From Gammaproteobacteria bacterium (GTDB lineage: Bacteria > Pseudomonadota > Gammaproteobacteria > Thiohalomonadales > Thiohalomonadaceae): a DNA stretch of 64,000 nt. The number at the start of each line of letters is the position of its first letter. Within the stretch, counting starts at the first letter, position 1. A program made the position numbers and the translations under genes. This document shows positions 28,165 to 38,508 of this stretch, piece after piece. Under the pieces are notes generated by a model that worked only from the letters and a program-made list of their open reading frames with translations, ran no database searches and was not told the origin of the DNA. The stretch covers positions 1 through 64,000 of the forward strand of contig JALOAT010000010.1 in NCBI GenBank assembly GCA_023228645.1, given 5' to 3'.

Positions 28165-28428
28165 TCAGTGCAGGTTGCGGTGCAGCCAGTCGTTCATGGC
28201 CTGGTAGCCGTAACCCATCCAGTTTTCGCCCAGTTCGAAGACGTAGGCCACGTCGTCGCGTCCGAGCAGCGGTTCCAACCGGCGGAACACCTCTCCCGCG
28301 TTCAGCTCGGTCTCGATGGCATGGCTCTCCGGGGAGAAGCGCATGCCGTCGAATCCCTCCAGGAACCGCTGCACGCCTTCTTCATGCCGCACATCGCGGA
28401 TGTCGTAGACCACGAGCAAGGTGTGCAT
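28165..28428 (-). CDS. small unrecognised protein
   Basis: 87 residues with an alternating beta/alpha pattern (TLLVVYDIRDV, VQRFLEGFDGM, VAYVFELGE, QAMNDWLHRNL). The start resembles the ferredoxin-like fold of small nucleases, but there are no supporting motifs and no function is assigned. It lies 11 bases downstream of the DUF1992 gene and is probably cotranscribed with it. Confidence 0.6.
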   Translation of the reverse strand: MHTLLVVYDIRDVRHEEGVQRFLEGFDGMRFSPESHAIETELNAGEVFRRLEPLLGRDDVAYVFELGENWMGYGYQAMNDWLHRNLH

Positions 28429-28439
28429 GACGCCTCCGT

Positions 28440-28853
28440 TTACTTCGCCAGGGATCGGTGCAGGCTGTCCCGGTAGCCCAGCGCCTCCAGCGCACGGCTT
28501 CTGCGCTCACCCAGACGCGCGCGCAGCACGGCGAGCCGTTGCAGCGCATGCAGGCGTTCGCTGGGCGCGTCGAGGGCGCGCAAGAGGTCTTCGGCCTCGC
28601 GGATCTCGCGCACCACCAGCACATCGGGTGGCAGAAAACCGGCATTGCGCAACAGTCGGTAGGCCGCGCGGAGCTCCTCCGGGACCAGCCCGTCGTCCTC
28701 CAGACGCAGCGGCTTGCCGGCGCCTGGGAGCTGGTCGAAATCACCGCGCGCCATGGCCTCACCGATACGCTGTTCGGCGAGGTGTTCGACGAGCGACAGG
28801 CAGACGCTCGCGGCGAGCGGCGCATGGGCATCAGGATACGAAGCGTCATCCAT
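28440..28853 (-). CDS. DUF1992 (DnaJ-homologue, subfamily C-like) protein
   Basis: 137 residues. The N-terminal half contains the DUF1992 signature: VEHLAEQRIGEAMARGDFDQLPGAGKPL, then LRAAYRLLRNAGFLPPDVLVVREIREAEDLL. Homologues occur in many proteobacteria and as part of DnaJ subfamily C proteins; biochemical function is unknown. The ATG at 28853 comes 4 bases after the stop of the HPF/cold-shock gene, so the two are likely coupled. Confidence 0.85.
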   Translation of the reverse strand: MDDASYPDAHAPLAASVCLSLVEHLAEQRIGEAMARGDFDQLPGAGKPLRLEDDGLVPEELRAAYRLLRNAGFLPPDVLVVREIREAEDLLRALDAPSERLHALQRLAVLRARLGERRSRALEALGYRDSLHRSLAK

Positions 28854-28857
28854 GGCA

Positions 28858-29472
28858 TCACGGCCGCCAGTCGGCGGGCAGTTCGGCCGCGGGCGGCGCG
28901 TCGGGTCTGGCGCGCACGCCCGGTTTGTTGACGATCTGCAGCGAGGTGGCCTGCAGGCCCTCCTCGCCCAGTTCCGCTTCGTAGCGGACCTCGGTGCCGA
29001 GTGCGAGACGATCGAAGTCGTCGTGCAGGACCGCGTTGCGGTGGAAGTAGATCTCCTCGCCTTCCGGTGACTTGAGAAAGCCGTAGCCTTCCTCCGGGAG
29101 CAGCTTGAAGACCAGCGCGCGCGCCTCCTCACTCTGCTTCACCGTGCCTTCGCGCAGCTCCTTGATCCTGATGAGCTGGCGTTCCATGGCCCTGAAGGCA
29201 TCGCGGATCACATTGCGCAGTTCCGCGCTGCCGGGCACTTCCACCGGCTCGGCAGTGGCTGCCAGCACGTGCTGTGGCGGCAGAGTCACCTCCACCATCA
29301 CCTGATAAGGCTGCCCGGTGCGCTGGCGGCGATGCGGACGCGACACCGTAACGCGGCAGGAAATGATGTCGTCCACATAGCGTTCCAGGCGTTCCACCTG
29401 ACGCTGAATGAAGTTCTCACTCCAGTCGGAACGATCCACATCGTGGAAACGGATCTCGAGAGGAACTTGCAC
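28858..29472 (-). CDS. HPF/RaiA-like domain fused to a cold-shock domain
   Basis: 204 residues. The first ~110 residues resemble ribosome-hibernation factors (QVPLEIRFHDVDRSDWSENFIQRQVERLERY...VTVSRPHRRQRTGQPYQVMVEVTLP). Residues ~120-180 form a cold-shock-like OB fold with a modified RNP region: EGYGFLKSPEGEEIYFHRNAV. A role in binding stalled or cold-stressed ribosomes or RNA is plausible. It heads a short same-strand group with DUF1992 and the 87-residue protein. The combination of domains is known in bacteria but is not the classical HPF. Confidence 0.85.
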   Translation of the reverse strand: MQVPLEIRFHDVDRSDWSENFIQRQVERLERYVDDIISCRVTVSRPHRRQRTGQPYQVMVEVTLPPQHVLAATAEPVEVPGSAELRNVIRDAFRAMERQLIRIKELREGTVKQSEEARALVFKLLPEEGYGFLKSPEGEEIYFHRNAVLHDDFDRLALGTEVRYEAELGEEGLQATSLQIVNKPGVRARPDAPPAAELPADWRP

Positions 29473-29571
29473 GGGCGATCTCCTGGCTTTTCCGAAAGCA
29501 TAAGCGAGTGCCGCATGCTGTCCATAGGAGAGCTACCGGGATGATATGCACACAAACGTGCACTTCGGCGC

Positions 29572-31299
29572 TCAGTGGGTGCGACGCAGCAGACGGCGCA
29601 GTTCGTGTAGCGGACGCGTATTCAGCACGTCGACCGCTTCGAGCCAGCCGCGGCGCGCGTGCAGCACGCCGCCGTCGAGATTGGCGAAATCCCTGCGGTC
29701 GTGACTGTCGCTGTCGATGGCCACCAACACTCCCCGCTCGCGCGCCAGGCGGCAGTAGGTCTCGTTGAGGTCGAGGCGGCGCGGTTGGCTGTCCAACTCC
29801 ACGAAGCAGCCGCATTCACGGGCATGGCGCAGCACGCGTTCCATGTCGACGGCATAGCCCTCACGCTCCGGGCGGAAGCGCCCGCCCGGATGGCCGAGCA
29901 GGGTGACGCTGGGATGGTCCATGGCGCGCATCAGGCGCTCGGTCTGCTGACGTCGCGGCAGGGAGGTGGCGTTGTGCACCGAGGCGATGACCACGTCGAG
30001 TCGCGCCAGCACCGTCTCAGGCAGCACCAGGGAGCCGTCCTCGCGGATATCCACTTCCACGCCCTTGAGCAGGGTGATGCCGTGCAGTTCTTCGTTGAGG
30101 CGATCGATGGCCTCGCCCTGTTCGCGCAGGCGGCGGGCGTCCATGGGGCGCGGCCCGCCCTGGTCGGCGGCGTGATCGGTGATGGCCAGATACTCGAGAC
30201 CGGCGGCACGCGCCGCCTCGGCCATGGCACGCAACGACGCGCGGCCGTCCGAGGCGGTGGTGTGGGCGTGCAGATCGCCGCGCAGATCACCGCGCTCGAT
30301 GAGCCGCGGCAAACGGTTTTGCTGCGCCGCCTCGATCTCGCCCTGGTCCTCGCGCAATTCGGGGGTGATGAAGGGCAGGCCCACGGCGCTGAACACCGAT
30401 TCCTCCGTATCCCCCGCCACGCGCTCGCCACCGCGGAACACGCCGTATTCGTTCACCTTGAGGCCGTGCTGCTGGCCGAGCCGGCGCACCCGCACGTTGT
30501 GCGCCTTGCTGCCGGTGAAGTAGTGCAGGGCGGCACCGAAGCTCTCGGGCGGCACCAGTCGGAGATCCACCTGCAGGCCGCTGCGCAGCAGCACCGAGGC
30601 GCGCGTGGTGCCGCGCGCCGTCACTTCCAGTACGGCGGGCAGCCCGGTGAAGCGCGCCATCACCAGGTCGGTGGAGGCGGCGGTGACCAGCACGTCCAGA
30701 TCACCCACGGTATCGCGCCCGCGCCGGAAGCTGCCGGCGATCACCACCTGCTCCACGCCGGGGATGTCACGCAGGCGTCGCTCGAGATCGCGCGCCTGCG
30801 GTGTCGCCTCGTGGCGCGGAATGCGGTGTTTCTTCTCGCGCTGCGCGGCGAGCTGGTCGAGCACGCGCTGCTCGGTCTTTTTGCCGAATCCGTGCAAGCT
30901 CCGCACGCGGCCGGCCGCGGCGGCGGCGCGCAGATCGTCGAGGTTCTCGACGCCGAGTTGCTGGTAAAGCGCACGCACCCGCTTGGGCCCAAGGCCAGGG
31001 ATCCTCAGCAGGGCCTCCAGGCTCGGCGGCACGTCGCGGTGCAGGGTCTCCAGGGCGTCGATACGCCCGGTGCTGAGCGCCTCGGTGATCTTGCCCGCCA
31101 GGTCCTTGCCGATGCCGGGCAGGTCGGTGAGCGGTTCACCGGCGGCGACCATGTCGCGCGCCTCGCGGCCGAGCCCGCGCAGAGTACTGGCGGCGGTGCG
31201 GTAGGCGCGCACGCGGAACGGGCTGGCGTCGTCGATTTCGAGCAGATCGGCGATCTCCTCGAACAGCCGTGCCACATCGTCGTTGGACAGGCGCAGCAT
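29572..31299 (-). CDS. polX: DNA polymerase X with PHP exonuclease domain
   Basis: 575 residues. Order: helix-hairpin-helix region (LPGIGKDLAGKITEAL, LRIPGLGPKRVRALYQQLG), a family X polymerase palm with GSFRRGRDTVGDLDVLV, and a C-terminal PHP phosphoesterase with DLHAHTTASDG, LAITDHA and VDIREDG. The enzyme fills gaps in DNA repair and trims 3' ends. The start ATG at 31299 gives MLRLSNDDVARLFEEIADLLEI, matching the family. It may be cotranscribed with the gene upstream. Confidence 0.93.
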   Translation of the reverse strand: MLRLSNDDVARLFEEIADLLEIDDASPFRVRAYRTAASTLRGLGREARDMVAAGEPLTDLPGIGKDLAGKITEALSTGRIDALETLHRDVPPSLEALLRIPGLGPKRVRALYQQLGVENLDDLRAAAAAGRVRSLHGFGKKTEQRVLDQLAAQREKKHRIPRHEATPQARDLERRLRDIPGVEQVVIAGSFRRGRDTVGDLDVLVTAASTDLVMARFTGLPAVLEVTARGTTRASVLLRSGLQVDLRLVPPESFGAALHYFTGSKAHNVRVRRLGQQHGLKVNEYGVFRGGERVAGDTEESVFSAVGLPFITPELREDQGEIEAAQQNRLPRLIERGDLRGDLHAHTTASDGRASLRAMAEAARAAGLEYLAITDHAADQGGPRPMDARRLREQGEAIDRLNEELHGITLLKGVEVDIREDGSLVLPETVLARLDVVIASVHNATSLPRRQQTERLMRAMDHPSVTLLGHPGGRFRPEREGYAVDMERVLRHARECGCFVELDSQPRRLDLNETYCRLARERGVLVAIDSDSHDRRDFANLDGGVLHARRGWLEAVDVLNTRPLHELRRLLRRTH

Positions 31300-31328
31300 T
31301 GCACTCCCTCCTGAGAGGAAGTATCGGA

Positions 31329-32027
31329 TCAGCGCAGATAGGCGTGGAACAGGTACTTCAGTTCGCCCAGCGAGGTCTCCACGGCGTAGGGCAGTTGCTT
31401 GGCATAAAGATCGAGCAGCACGATGGCGTTCAGCGTGCTGTCCTCGGTACGGGCGGCGCGCAGCCGGGCGACGATGCCACGGTTCACGACCTCCATGCCA
31501 CGGTAGATCTCCAGCAGGCCCTGCAAGGCCAGGTCGGGCGTCGACGACTTCTCGCAGGCGCGGAAATACTCACCCATCAGGTACATGGTGGCGGCCCGGT
31601 AGACAGTCTCGTTCTCGTTGGCGAACGGCAGGTGATAGCGCGCCATGGGCTTGAAGAAGGCGGTGACCGGACAGCCGCTGGTGGCATTGATGAGGCCGAG
31701 CAGCGCACTGACGCCGTCCTGCGCCGTGGTGTCCTGCACCATGCGGCGTTCCTCGGTGATCACCTCGACGCGCACGGGCTCGTAGGACACCACGTCACCG
31801 AGGCGCTGCACCGGCTCGGCCAATGCCAGGGCGAGCGGACAGTGGCTATGGGTGTGCGCATCGAGCGGGCAGTTGCCGCAGCGATGGGCCGTGAGTCGCG
31901 TCCATTCGGGCGGCTGCGCCATGGGCGGGGCCACCAGGTCGAACGAGCCCGCATCGAAGCGCAGCACGAATTCCTCGCGCCGCCCGCCGGCGAAGGAAAA
32001 CACGTATTTCACAGATAGCCAGCTCAT
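31329..32027 (-). CDS. unrecognised protein with a Cys/His-rich segment
   Basis: 232 residues. After a beta-rich N-terminus (VKYVFSFAGGRREEFVLRFD) comes HRCGNCPLDAHTHSHCPLA, a possible metal-binding patch (3 Cys, 3-4 His). The rest is helical. It looks like a conserved soluble protein, but I cannot assign a family with confidence. It ends 29 bases before polX on the same strand and faces a Nudix gene on the other side. Confidence 0.65.
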   Translation of the reverse strand: MSWLSVKYVFSFAGGRREEFVLRFDAGSFDLVAPPMAQPPEWTRLTAHRCGNCPLDAHTHSHCPLALALAEPVQRLGDVVSYEPVRVEVITEERRMVQDTTAQDGVSALLGLINATSGCPVTAFFKPMARYHLPFANENETVYRAATMYLMGEYFRACEKSSTPDLALQGLLEIYRGMEVVNRGIVARLRAARTEDSTLNAIVLLDLYAKQLPYAVETSLGELKYLFHAYLR

Positions 32028-32103
32028 CCCACCCCTCCCCGGCCGACACTTTGCCGCATCGCGCCCGCGGGTGCCAAGCTTTGCTCAACCAGTCACAACC
32101 AGA

Positions 32104-32535
32104 ATGCGACAGGTGCACGTTCTTTCCGCCGGCGTGGTGGTGTTTCGGAGCGATTGCGTACCGCCGCGTTGCCTGCTGCTGCGGGCCTACCGCAACTGGG
32201 ACTTCCCCAAGGGCCGGGTGGAGGCGGGTGAAACCCCACTGGCGGCCGCGCGCCGCGAGTTGCAAGAGGAGACCGGCATCAGCCGCGTCACCTTTGTCGC
32301 CGGCGAGGCCTGGCGCGAGACCCCGCCCTACGCGGGTGGCAAGGTAGCGCGCTACTACGTGGGCCTCACCGACGACCCGGCCGTCTACCTGCCCATGAAT
32401 CCTGCCCTGGGGCGCCCCGAGCACCACGCCTTCCGCTGGGTGGACTGCGCCGGGGCCGTGCAATTGTTGCCACCGCGCCTGCTGCCGATATTGCGCTGGG
32501 CCTGCGCCGAGGTGTCCATGCTTCACGCGCGCTAG
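32104..32535 (+). CDS. Nudix hydrolase
   Basis: 143 residues. A complete Nudix box is present, GRVEAGETPLAAARRELQEE followed by TGI, matching Gx5Ex7REUxEExGU, preceded by LLLRAYRNWDFPKG. A Nudix hydrolase of the ADP-ribose/diadenosine/(d)NTP type, cleaving a pyrophosphate bond; the substrate cannot be predicted. The ATG at 32104 begins MRQVHVLSAGVVVF, the first strand of the fold. Confidence 0.9.
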   Translation: MRQVHVLSAGVVVFRSDCVPPRCLLLRAYRNWDFPKGRVEAGETPLAAARRELQEETGISRVTFVAGEAWRETPPYAGGKVARYYVGLTDDPAVYLPMNPALGRPEHHAFRWVDCAGAVQLLPPRLLPILRWACAEVSMLHAR

Positions 32536-32582
32536 ACTCTGGGAGAGCAACCATAAGCACATGCAGGAGGTTTGCGAAGGCC

Positions 32583-32801
32583 ATGGGTTCCACCGGCAGT
32601 TCCGGCATGAAGGATGAGCATTACGACATCGTGAGCGCCCTCTATCACGCGCTGCAGGGCGCCGACGTGAGCAGCAAGTACATCGAGGACGCCGAGAAGG
32701 AAGGCGACAAGGAAGTGGTGAGCTTTTTCCACGAGGTGCGGGACAAGAACCGAGAGCTCGCCATGAAAGCCAAGGATCTGCTGGCCAAGCGCGTGCATTG
32801 A
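32583..32801 (+). CDS. small helical conserved protein
   Basis: 72 residues, acidic and helical: KDEHYDIVSALYHALQGADVSSKYIEDAEKEGD and FFHEVRDKNRELAMKAKDLL. It has the look of a small ferritin-like or bundle-type conserved protein seen in many gammaproteobacteria, with no known function. A strong GC hairpin follows its stop, separating it from the sigma factor gene. RBS: GCAGGAGG upstream of the ATG. Confidence 0.65.
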   Translation: MGSTGSSGMKDEHYDIVSALYHALQGADVSSKYIEDAEKEGDKEVVSFFHEVRDKNRELAMKAKDLLAKRVH

Positions 32802-32806
32802 GCCGG

Positions 32807-32830
32807 GGCGCGGCGGCCTGCCGCCGCGCC
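32807..32830 (+). terminator. GC-rich hairpin between small gene and ECF sigma factor
   Basis: An 11-bp perfect stem (GGCGCGGCGGC / GCCGCCGCGCC) with a 2-base loop directly after the 72-residue gene. There is no T-run. It separates that gene from the sigma/anti-sigma pair. Confidence 0.45.
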
Positions 32831-32908
32831 ATCTCTCCCTTCCGGGGAGTGGCAATCCACCACTCCTTGCGTCATCGTTCTTCGGCAGGGCTGGGGAGGC
32901 CTGCCACA

Positions 32909-33445
32909 ATGACGCTCATCGCAACCATCGGGCTCCGCAAGCGCGTTGAACAGAACAGGACGCGGCTCTATCGCATGGCGTACGCCTGGTGTTACGACCC
33001 GGCCACGGCCGACGACCTGGTGCAGGAATGCCTGACCCGTGCCCTGCAAAACCTCGGCAAGCTGCGCGACAGCGAGCGCCTCGAGGTGTGGCTCTACAGC
33101 ATCCTCAACAACTGCTGGCGCGAACACCTGCGTCGTCGCCGCCCCAACGAGGAGTTCGACGAGGAGCAGTTCGTCTGCGAGAACTGCCCCGAGACCCAGA
33201 GCTACCAGCAGGAGATCGTCCAGCGCGTGCGTGACGCCATCGCCTGCCTGCCCATGGGCCAACGCAAGGTGGTCACGCTGGTGGACCTGGAGGGCTTTTC
33301 CTACGCCGAGGTCGCGGGCATCCTTGAGATCCCCATCGGCACGGTCATGAGCCGCCTGAGCCGCGCTCGCACCGAGCTGCAGCGGCGCCTGGCAGACCTC
33401 GCCGAGCACGGCGAGAGCGCGCCGCGTCTAAGGAGGGTGAAATGA
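32909..33445 (+). CDS. ECF-type sigma factor with a CxxC linker
   Basis: 178 residues: sigma2 (RLYRMAYAWCYDPATADDLVQECLTRALQNL, then EVWLYSILNNCWREHLRRRR) and sigma4 (AIACLPMGQRKVVTLVDLEGFSYAEVAGILEIPIGTVMSRLSRAR) domains. The linker contains C-E-N-C at about residues 90-93. It overlaps the anti-sigma gene by ATGA, the usual arrangement of an ECF sigma with its own regulator. The ATG at 32909 has GGGGAGG about 9 bases upstream. The promoter recognised is unknown. Confidence 0.9.
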   Translation: MTLIATIGLRKRVEQNRTRLYRMAYAWCYDPATADDLVQECLTRALQNLGKLRDSERLEVWLYSILNNCWREHLRRRRPNEEFDEEQFVCENCPETQSYQQEIVQRVRDAIACLPMGQRKVVTLVDLEGFSYAEVAGILEIPIGTVMSRLSRARTELQRRLADLAEHGESAPRLRRVK

Positions 33446-34143
33446 ACGAGCGCTATCCGGATCTCCTGCAGGCCTACGTGGACGGGCAACTGGACCCGAC
33501 CGATCGGGCACGCGTCCTCGAACAGCTGGAGCACGACCCGGCCCTGCGTGAGGCCGCCTGCGAACTGCACCGCATCAAGGAAGCGGTGCGCTGCGCCTTC
33601 GAGAACCCGCCAGCGGCGCCCCGCACGCCCGTTCGGCGCCAGTGGCCCTGGCGCCGGAACGCCGCGATGGTTGCCGCCGCGCTGCTGCTGCCGCTCGGGT
33701 TCCTGCTGGGCCGCTGGAGTGCGCCGCCCGCCCTGGAAGACTTCACCCTGGCCACCCAACCGGCCATGCGGCTGGTCACCGCACCGCAGACCTCGCAGCG
33801 CGTGGTGCTGCACGTGGGCGAAGGTCACGCGGATAAATTCCTGGTGGCCCTGGACAGTGCAGAAGAGCTCATGCGCTTTCTGCCGAACGGGCGCGTCGAT
33901 GTGATCGTCAACGCCGGTGGGCTCGATCTGGTGCGCGCCGATCGCAGCCCGTACTCGGAACGGGTGGCGGAGCTCATGGTGCGTTACCCGAACGTGCACT
34001 TCGTGGCCTGCAACATCACCATGGACAAGCAGCGTGCCCTGGGCGATGAGCCGGTGCTGCTGCGGGGCACCGACGTGGCCCCCTCCGCCGCGGAGCACAT
34101 CATCGAGCGCATGGAACAGGGCTGGATCTACCTGCGCGTCTGA
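33442..34143 (+). CDS. transmembrane anti-sigma factor with a DsrE/F-like periplasmic domain
   Basis: 233 residues. Residues 1-50 are a short helical anti-sigma domain (LLQAYVDGQLDPTDRARVLEQL, then REAACELHRIKEAV) without the zinc HxxxCxxC motif. A positively charged stretch precedes one membrane helix (about 74-91, AAMVAAALLLPLGFLL), placing the rest outside the cytoplasm. Residues ~118-233 look like a DsrE-family domain: VVLHVGEGHADKFLVALDSAEELM, VDVIVNAGGLDLV, VHFVACNITM (Cys190) and the ending HIIERMEQGWIYLRV, which closely follows the DsrE-like 'EII..Q.eGWAYi.p' ending. Sensing of sulfur or redox state is inferred. It is coupled to the sigma gene upstream. Confidence 0.8.
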   Translation: MNERYPDLLQAYVDGQLDPTDRARVLEQLEHDPALREAACELHRIKEAVRCAFENPPAAPRTPVRRQWPWRRNAAMVAAALLLPLGFLLGRWSAPPALEDFTLATQPAMRLVTAPQTSQRVVLHVGEGHADKFLVALDSAEELMRFLPNGRVDVIVNAGGLDLVRADRSPYSERVAELMVRYPNVHFVACNITMDKQRALGDEPVLLRGTDVAPSAAEHIIERMEQGWIYLRV

Positions 34144-34244
34144 CCCGCGCCGCCCTTACCGGGGCACCGCAATCGCCTGTTCCGTGAGGGCTGTCACGCC
34201 GATGGCTAGAGACACTTCGCCAAAATAGGGACATCTCCCCTCAG

Positions 34245-34838
34245 ATGTCCTGTATGGCGAGCTACCGGAAGCACTCACACCTGTTCGGCGACCTCCAGGC
34301 GGAGCTGGTGGACAGTCGTCACCTGCGGATTGTCGAGCAGCAGCCGTTTGCGCGCCGGCGCGCCTTCATGATTGATGTGGCCTGCCTGGCGCCGGGGTAT
34401 CTCGTGGAACATCCCCGCGCCCATGCCTGGTTGCTCGCCGGCGTGAGCGCGGCCGTCGCGGCCGGGGGCGCGTTCTACCTGGCCCCTGCCGGGCTGCTGC
34501 CCGGGGCGGGTTGGGCAGGCGCCGCGCTAGTGGCGGTGGCCGCGGCCTGCGGCCTGGTGTTTCAGGTGCGCCGGGCGCCCACCCTGGTCCTCGCCACCCG
34601 TCACGCCGGCGTACCGCTGGTTCGCATCCGCCCGTTCCGCGAGGGCGATCGCGAGCTGGCGCCGTTCCTCGACATCCTGCAGGCCCGCATCGGCGAGGCC
34701 GAGGGCAAGCGCGGTCTTAGTGCCGAACGTTTGCGCTCGGGCGAGATCAAGACCCTGCGCCGGCTCGCCGCCGAAACCGTGCTCAGCGACGCGGAATACC
34801 AACAAGCCCGCGAACGGGTGCTGCTGGTCGGGACCTGA
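34245..34838 (+). CDS. unrecognised membrane protein
   Basis: 197 residues with two hydrophobic helices (WLLAGVSAAVAAGGAFYLAPAGLL and AGAALVAVAAACGLVF), flanked by a charged N-terminal part (SYRKHSHLFGDLQAELVDSRHLRI) and a long soluble C-terminal part. No motif is recognised. The C-terminal helix (LSDAEYQQARERVLLVG) is SHOCT-like. An internal ATG (34254) could also be the start. It lies ~100 bases after the anti-sigma gene and might be part of its regulon, but no evidence is visible. Confidence 0.6.
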   Translation: MSCMASYRKHSHLFGDLQAELVDSRHLRIVEQQPFARRRAFMIDVACLAPGYLVEHPRAHAWLLAGVSAAVAAGGAFYLAPAGLLPGAGWAGAALVAVAAACGLVFQVRRAPTLVLATRHAGVPLVRIRPFREGDRELAPFLDILQARIGEAEGKRGLSAERLRSGEIKTLRRLAAETVLSDAEYQQARERVLLVGT

Positions 34839-34891
34839 TCGCCCACGCGAGCCGACAGTTCGCGCCAACGTGCGTGCCCGGGAGGCACCCC

Positions 34892-35449
34892 ATGGCGAAG
34901 CTTCACCCCGAAATCGACCCGGAAATGGCAGCATGGATCGCCGCACAGCCGCTGTTTTTCGTGGCCAGTGCGCCACTCGCGGCCAACGGCCACGTGAATT
35001 GTTCACCGCGCGGGCTTGATACCTTCCGCGTTCTCGGGCCGCACCACGTGGCCTGGCTCGATCTCACCGGCAGCGGCAACGAAACGGCCGCCCACCTGGC
35101 GGAAAACGGCCGCATCACCCTCATGTTCTGCGCCTTCGCGGGCCGGCCGCGCATCCTGCGCCTGTTCGGCCGCGGTGAGGTGGCGCTGCCGGGCAGCGCC
35201 GAGTTCGCAACGTTGCGCGGGCATTTCCCTGCCGACCTCCCGGGTGTGCGGCAGATCATCCGCGTTGTGGTCAGCCGCATCCAAACCTCGTGCGGCTTCG
35301 GCGTCCCGCTCATGACCTTCGCTGCACAGCGCGACGATCTCGCCGCCTGGGCGGAGCGCAAGGGTGGGGACGGCCTGGTGCGCTATCGCCGCGAGCGCAA
35401 CGCCCGCAGCATCGACGGGCTGGCAGCGCCCCTCGGCGACGACCACTGA
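34892..35449 (+). CDS. pyridoxamine 5'-phosphate oxidase-like flavin-binding protein
   Basis: 185 residues of the FMN-binding split-barrel fold: PLFFVASAPLAANGHVNCSPRG near the N-terminus, then HHVAWLDLTGSGNETAAHLAENGRITLMFCAF, typical of the PPOX family (Pfam PF01243-like). The true vitamin B6 enzyme is not implied; members include FMN-dependent oxidoreductases and haem-degrading relatives. The ATG at 34892 has GGGAGG 6 bases before it. It precedes the ~830-base non-coding region. Confidence 0.82.
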   Translation: MAKLHPEIDPEMAAWIAAQPLFFVASAPLAANGHVNCSPRGLDTFRVLGPHHVAWLDLTGSGNETAAHLAENGRITLMFCAFAGRPRILRLFGRGEVALPGSAEFATLRGHFPADLPGVRQIIRVVVSRIQTSCGFGVPLMTFAAQRDDLAAWAERKGGDGLVRYRRERNARSIDGLAAPLGDDH

Positions 35450-35700
35450 GGACAGCGCGGTGCGGGGATCCGGCGGCCACCGGCACTGGAGCGGCCGGGC
35501 TCGGCCTACCCGAACGTATCCGATCTTCGTAGCCTCCCGGCGAGCACGCGGCAGTGGCTGCACGTATCACAGCCAGGCCCGCACCAGCACGCCGTTTGAC
35601 GGACCCTTCGGGCTTTATGCACACACCCGGGTGAGGGGCGGCGCGACAGCCTCAAGACCCGGACCCGGTCGAGAGACGGTCCTGGGAGCGATATCTAAGC

Positions 35701-35831
35701 CATTGTTTTTTCGAGTTGTTTCTTATCGACCATTTTCTCGCCGATCTAACGAAAAGTCAGTGGCGACGCGGCCTGGACGCGGATAACCCCAATTCATCCA
35801 CACAGTTATCCACAGCTTTTGTGGATAACAG
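35701..35831. repeat. DnaA-box repeat, copy 1
   Basis: Begins CATTGTTTTT and ends GTGGATAACAG. It contains TTATCCACA (35806-35814) and its inverse TGTGGATAA (35820-35828), both perfect matches to the consensus TTATNCACA, plus TCATCCACA (35794-35802), one mismatch away. The same parts are present in the same order and spacing in copy 2. Confidence 0.75.
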
Positions 35832-36070
35832 ACTTTCCCCCAGGGATCACGCGGGGTTAGGGCATTAATCGCGACTTCTCCTCAGAATCAGCGCCCGCTG
35901 TCCGGCGATCCGAGCCAACCTGCCTTACGTCGCCGCGTAGCACAGGCATGCCCCACCCGCAAGGCGAAAACCGCCCTTCGATGGAGTTTATGCACATCGG
36001 CCACGGTCCGGCATGTCGCCCATCATGCCGACGCACCATTCTTCATCAGAAGCTGCGAATATCCGCAATG

Positions 36071-36200
36071 CATTGTTTTTACGTGTCTTTTTTTGTGCTC
36101 ACTTTCTCGCCAGCCTAACACCGGCGCAGATGCGGCGCGGTCCGCGCGCAGATAACCCCAAATCATCCACAAAGTTATCCACAGGTTTTGTGGATAACAG
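36071..36200. repeat. DnaA-box repeat, copy 2
   Basis: A second version of the 130-base unit, with TTATCCACA (36175-36183), TGTGGATAA (36189-36197) and TCATCCACA (36163-36171). The A+T-rich left half is more diverged than the box half, which suggests that the boxes are under selection. A weaker match (CAATCCACA) follows at about 36203. The priA start lies about 80 bases beyond. Confidence 0.75.
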
Positions 36201-36280
36201 AGCAATCCACAAGCAGCACAGGCGGTTAGCTGCACCAAGGGCAGGGGGATGTGATCAACGCCGTGTTACATTGCCGCGCC

Positions 36281-38467
<2,187 letters not shown>

Positions 38468-38508
38468 GCGGCGTACACGGCCCACCCTATGGGGTGCCGC
38501 TGAAACGA

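Larger units (their letters stand above)
35450..36280. other. non-coding region with duplicated DnaA-box clusters upstream of priA
   Basis: An ~830-base gap with no convincing gene. It contains two diverged direct repeats (35701-35831 and 36071-36200), each with a T-rich start, GATAACCCC and three DnaA-box matches. The stretch is visibly richer in A+T than its neighbours, with T-runs at 35704-35710 and 36075-36092. It may be an initiation or DnaA-titration region, or simply a duplicated regulatory region. No dnaA, gidA or rpmH gene is nearby. Confidence 0.55.

Noticed and set aside
28165..28428. Possible Cas2-like start in the 87-residue protein (LLVVYDI)
   Set aside because: No CRISPR repeats or other cas genes anywhere in the window, and no conserved Cas2 motifs beyond the N-terminal strand.
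35450..36280. CRISPR array or phage attachment region in the gap before priA
   Set aside because: Only two diverged units, with no regular spacers and no integrase; the shared motifs are DnaA boxes.
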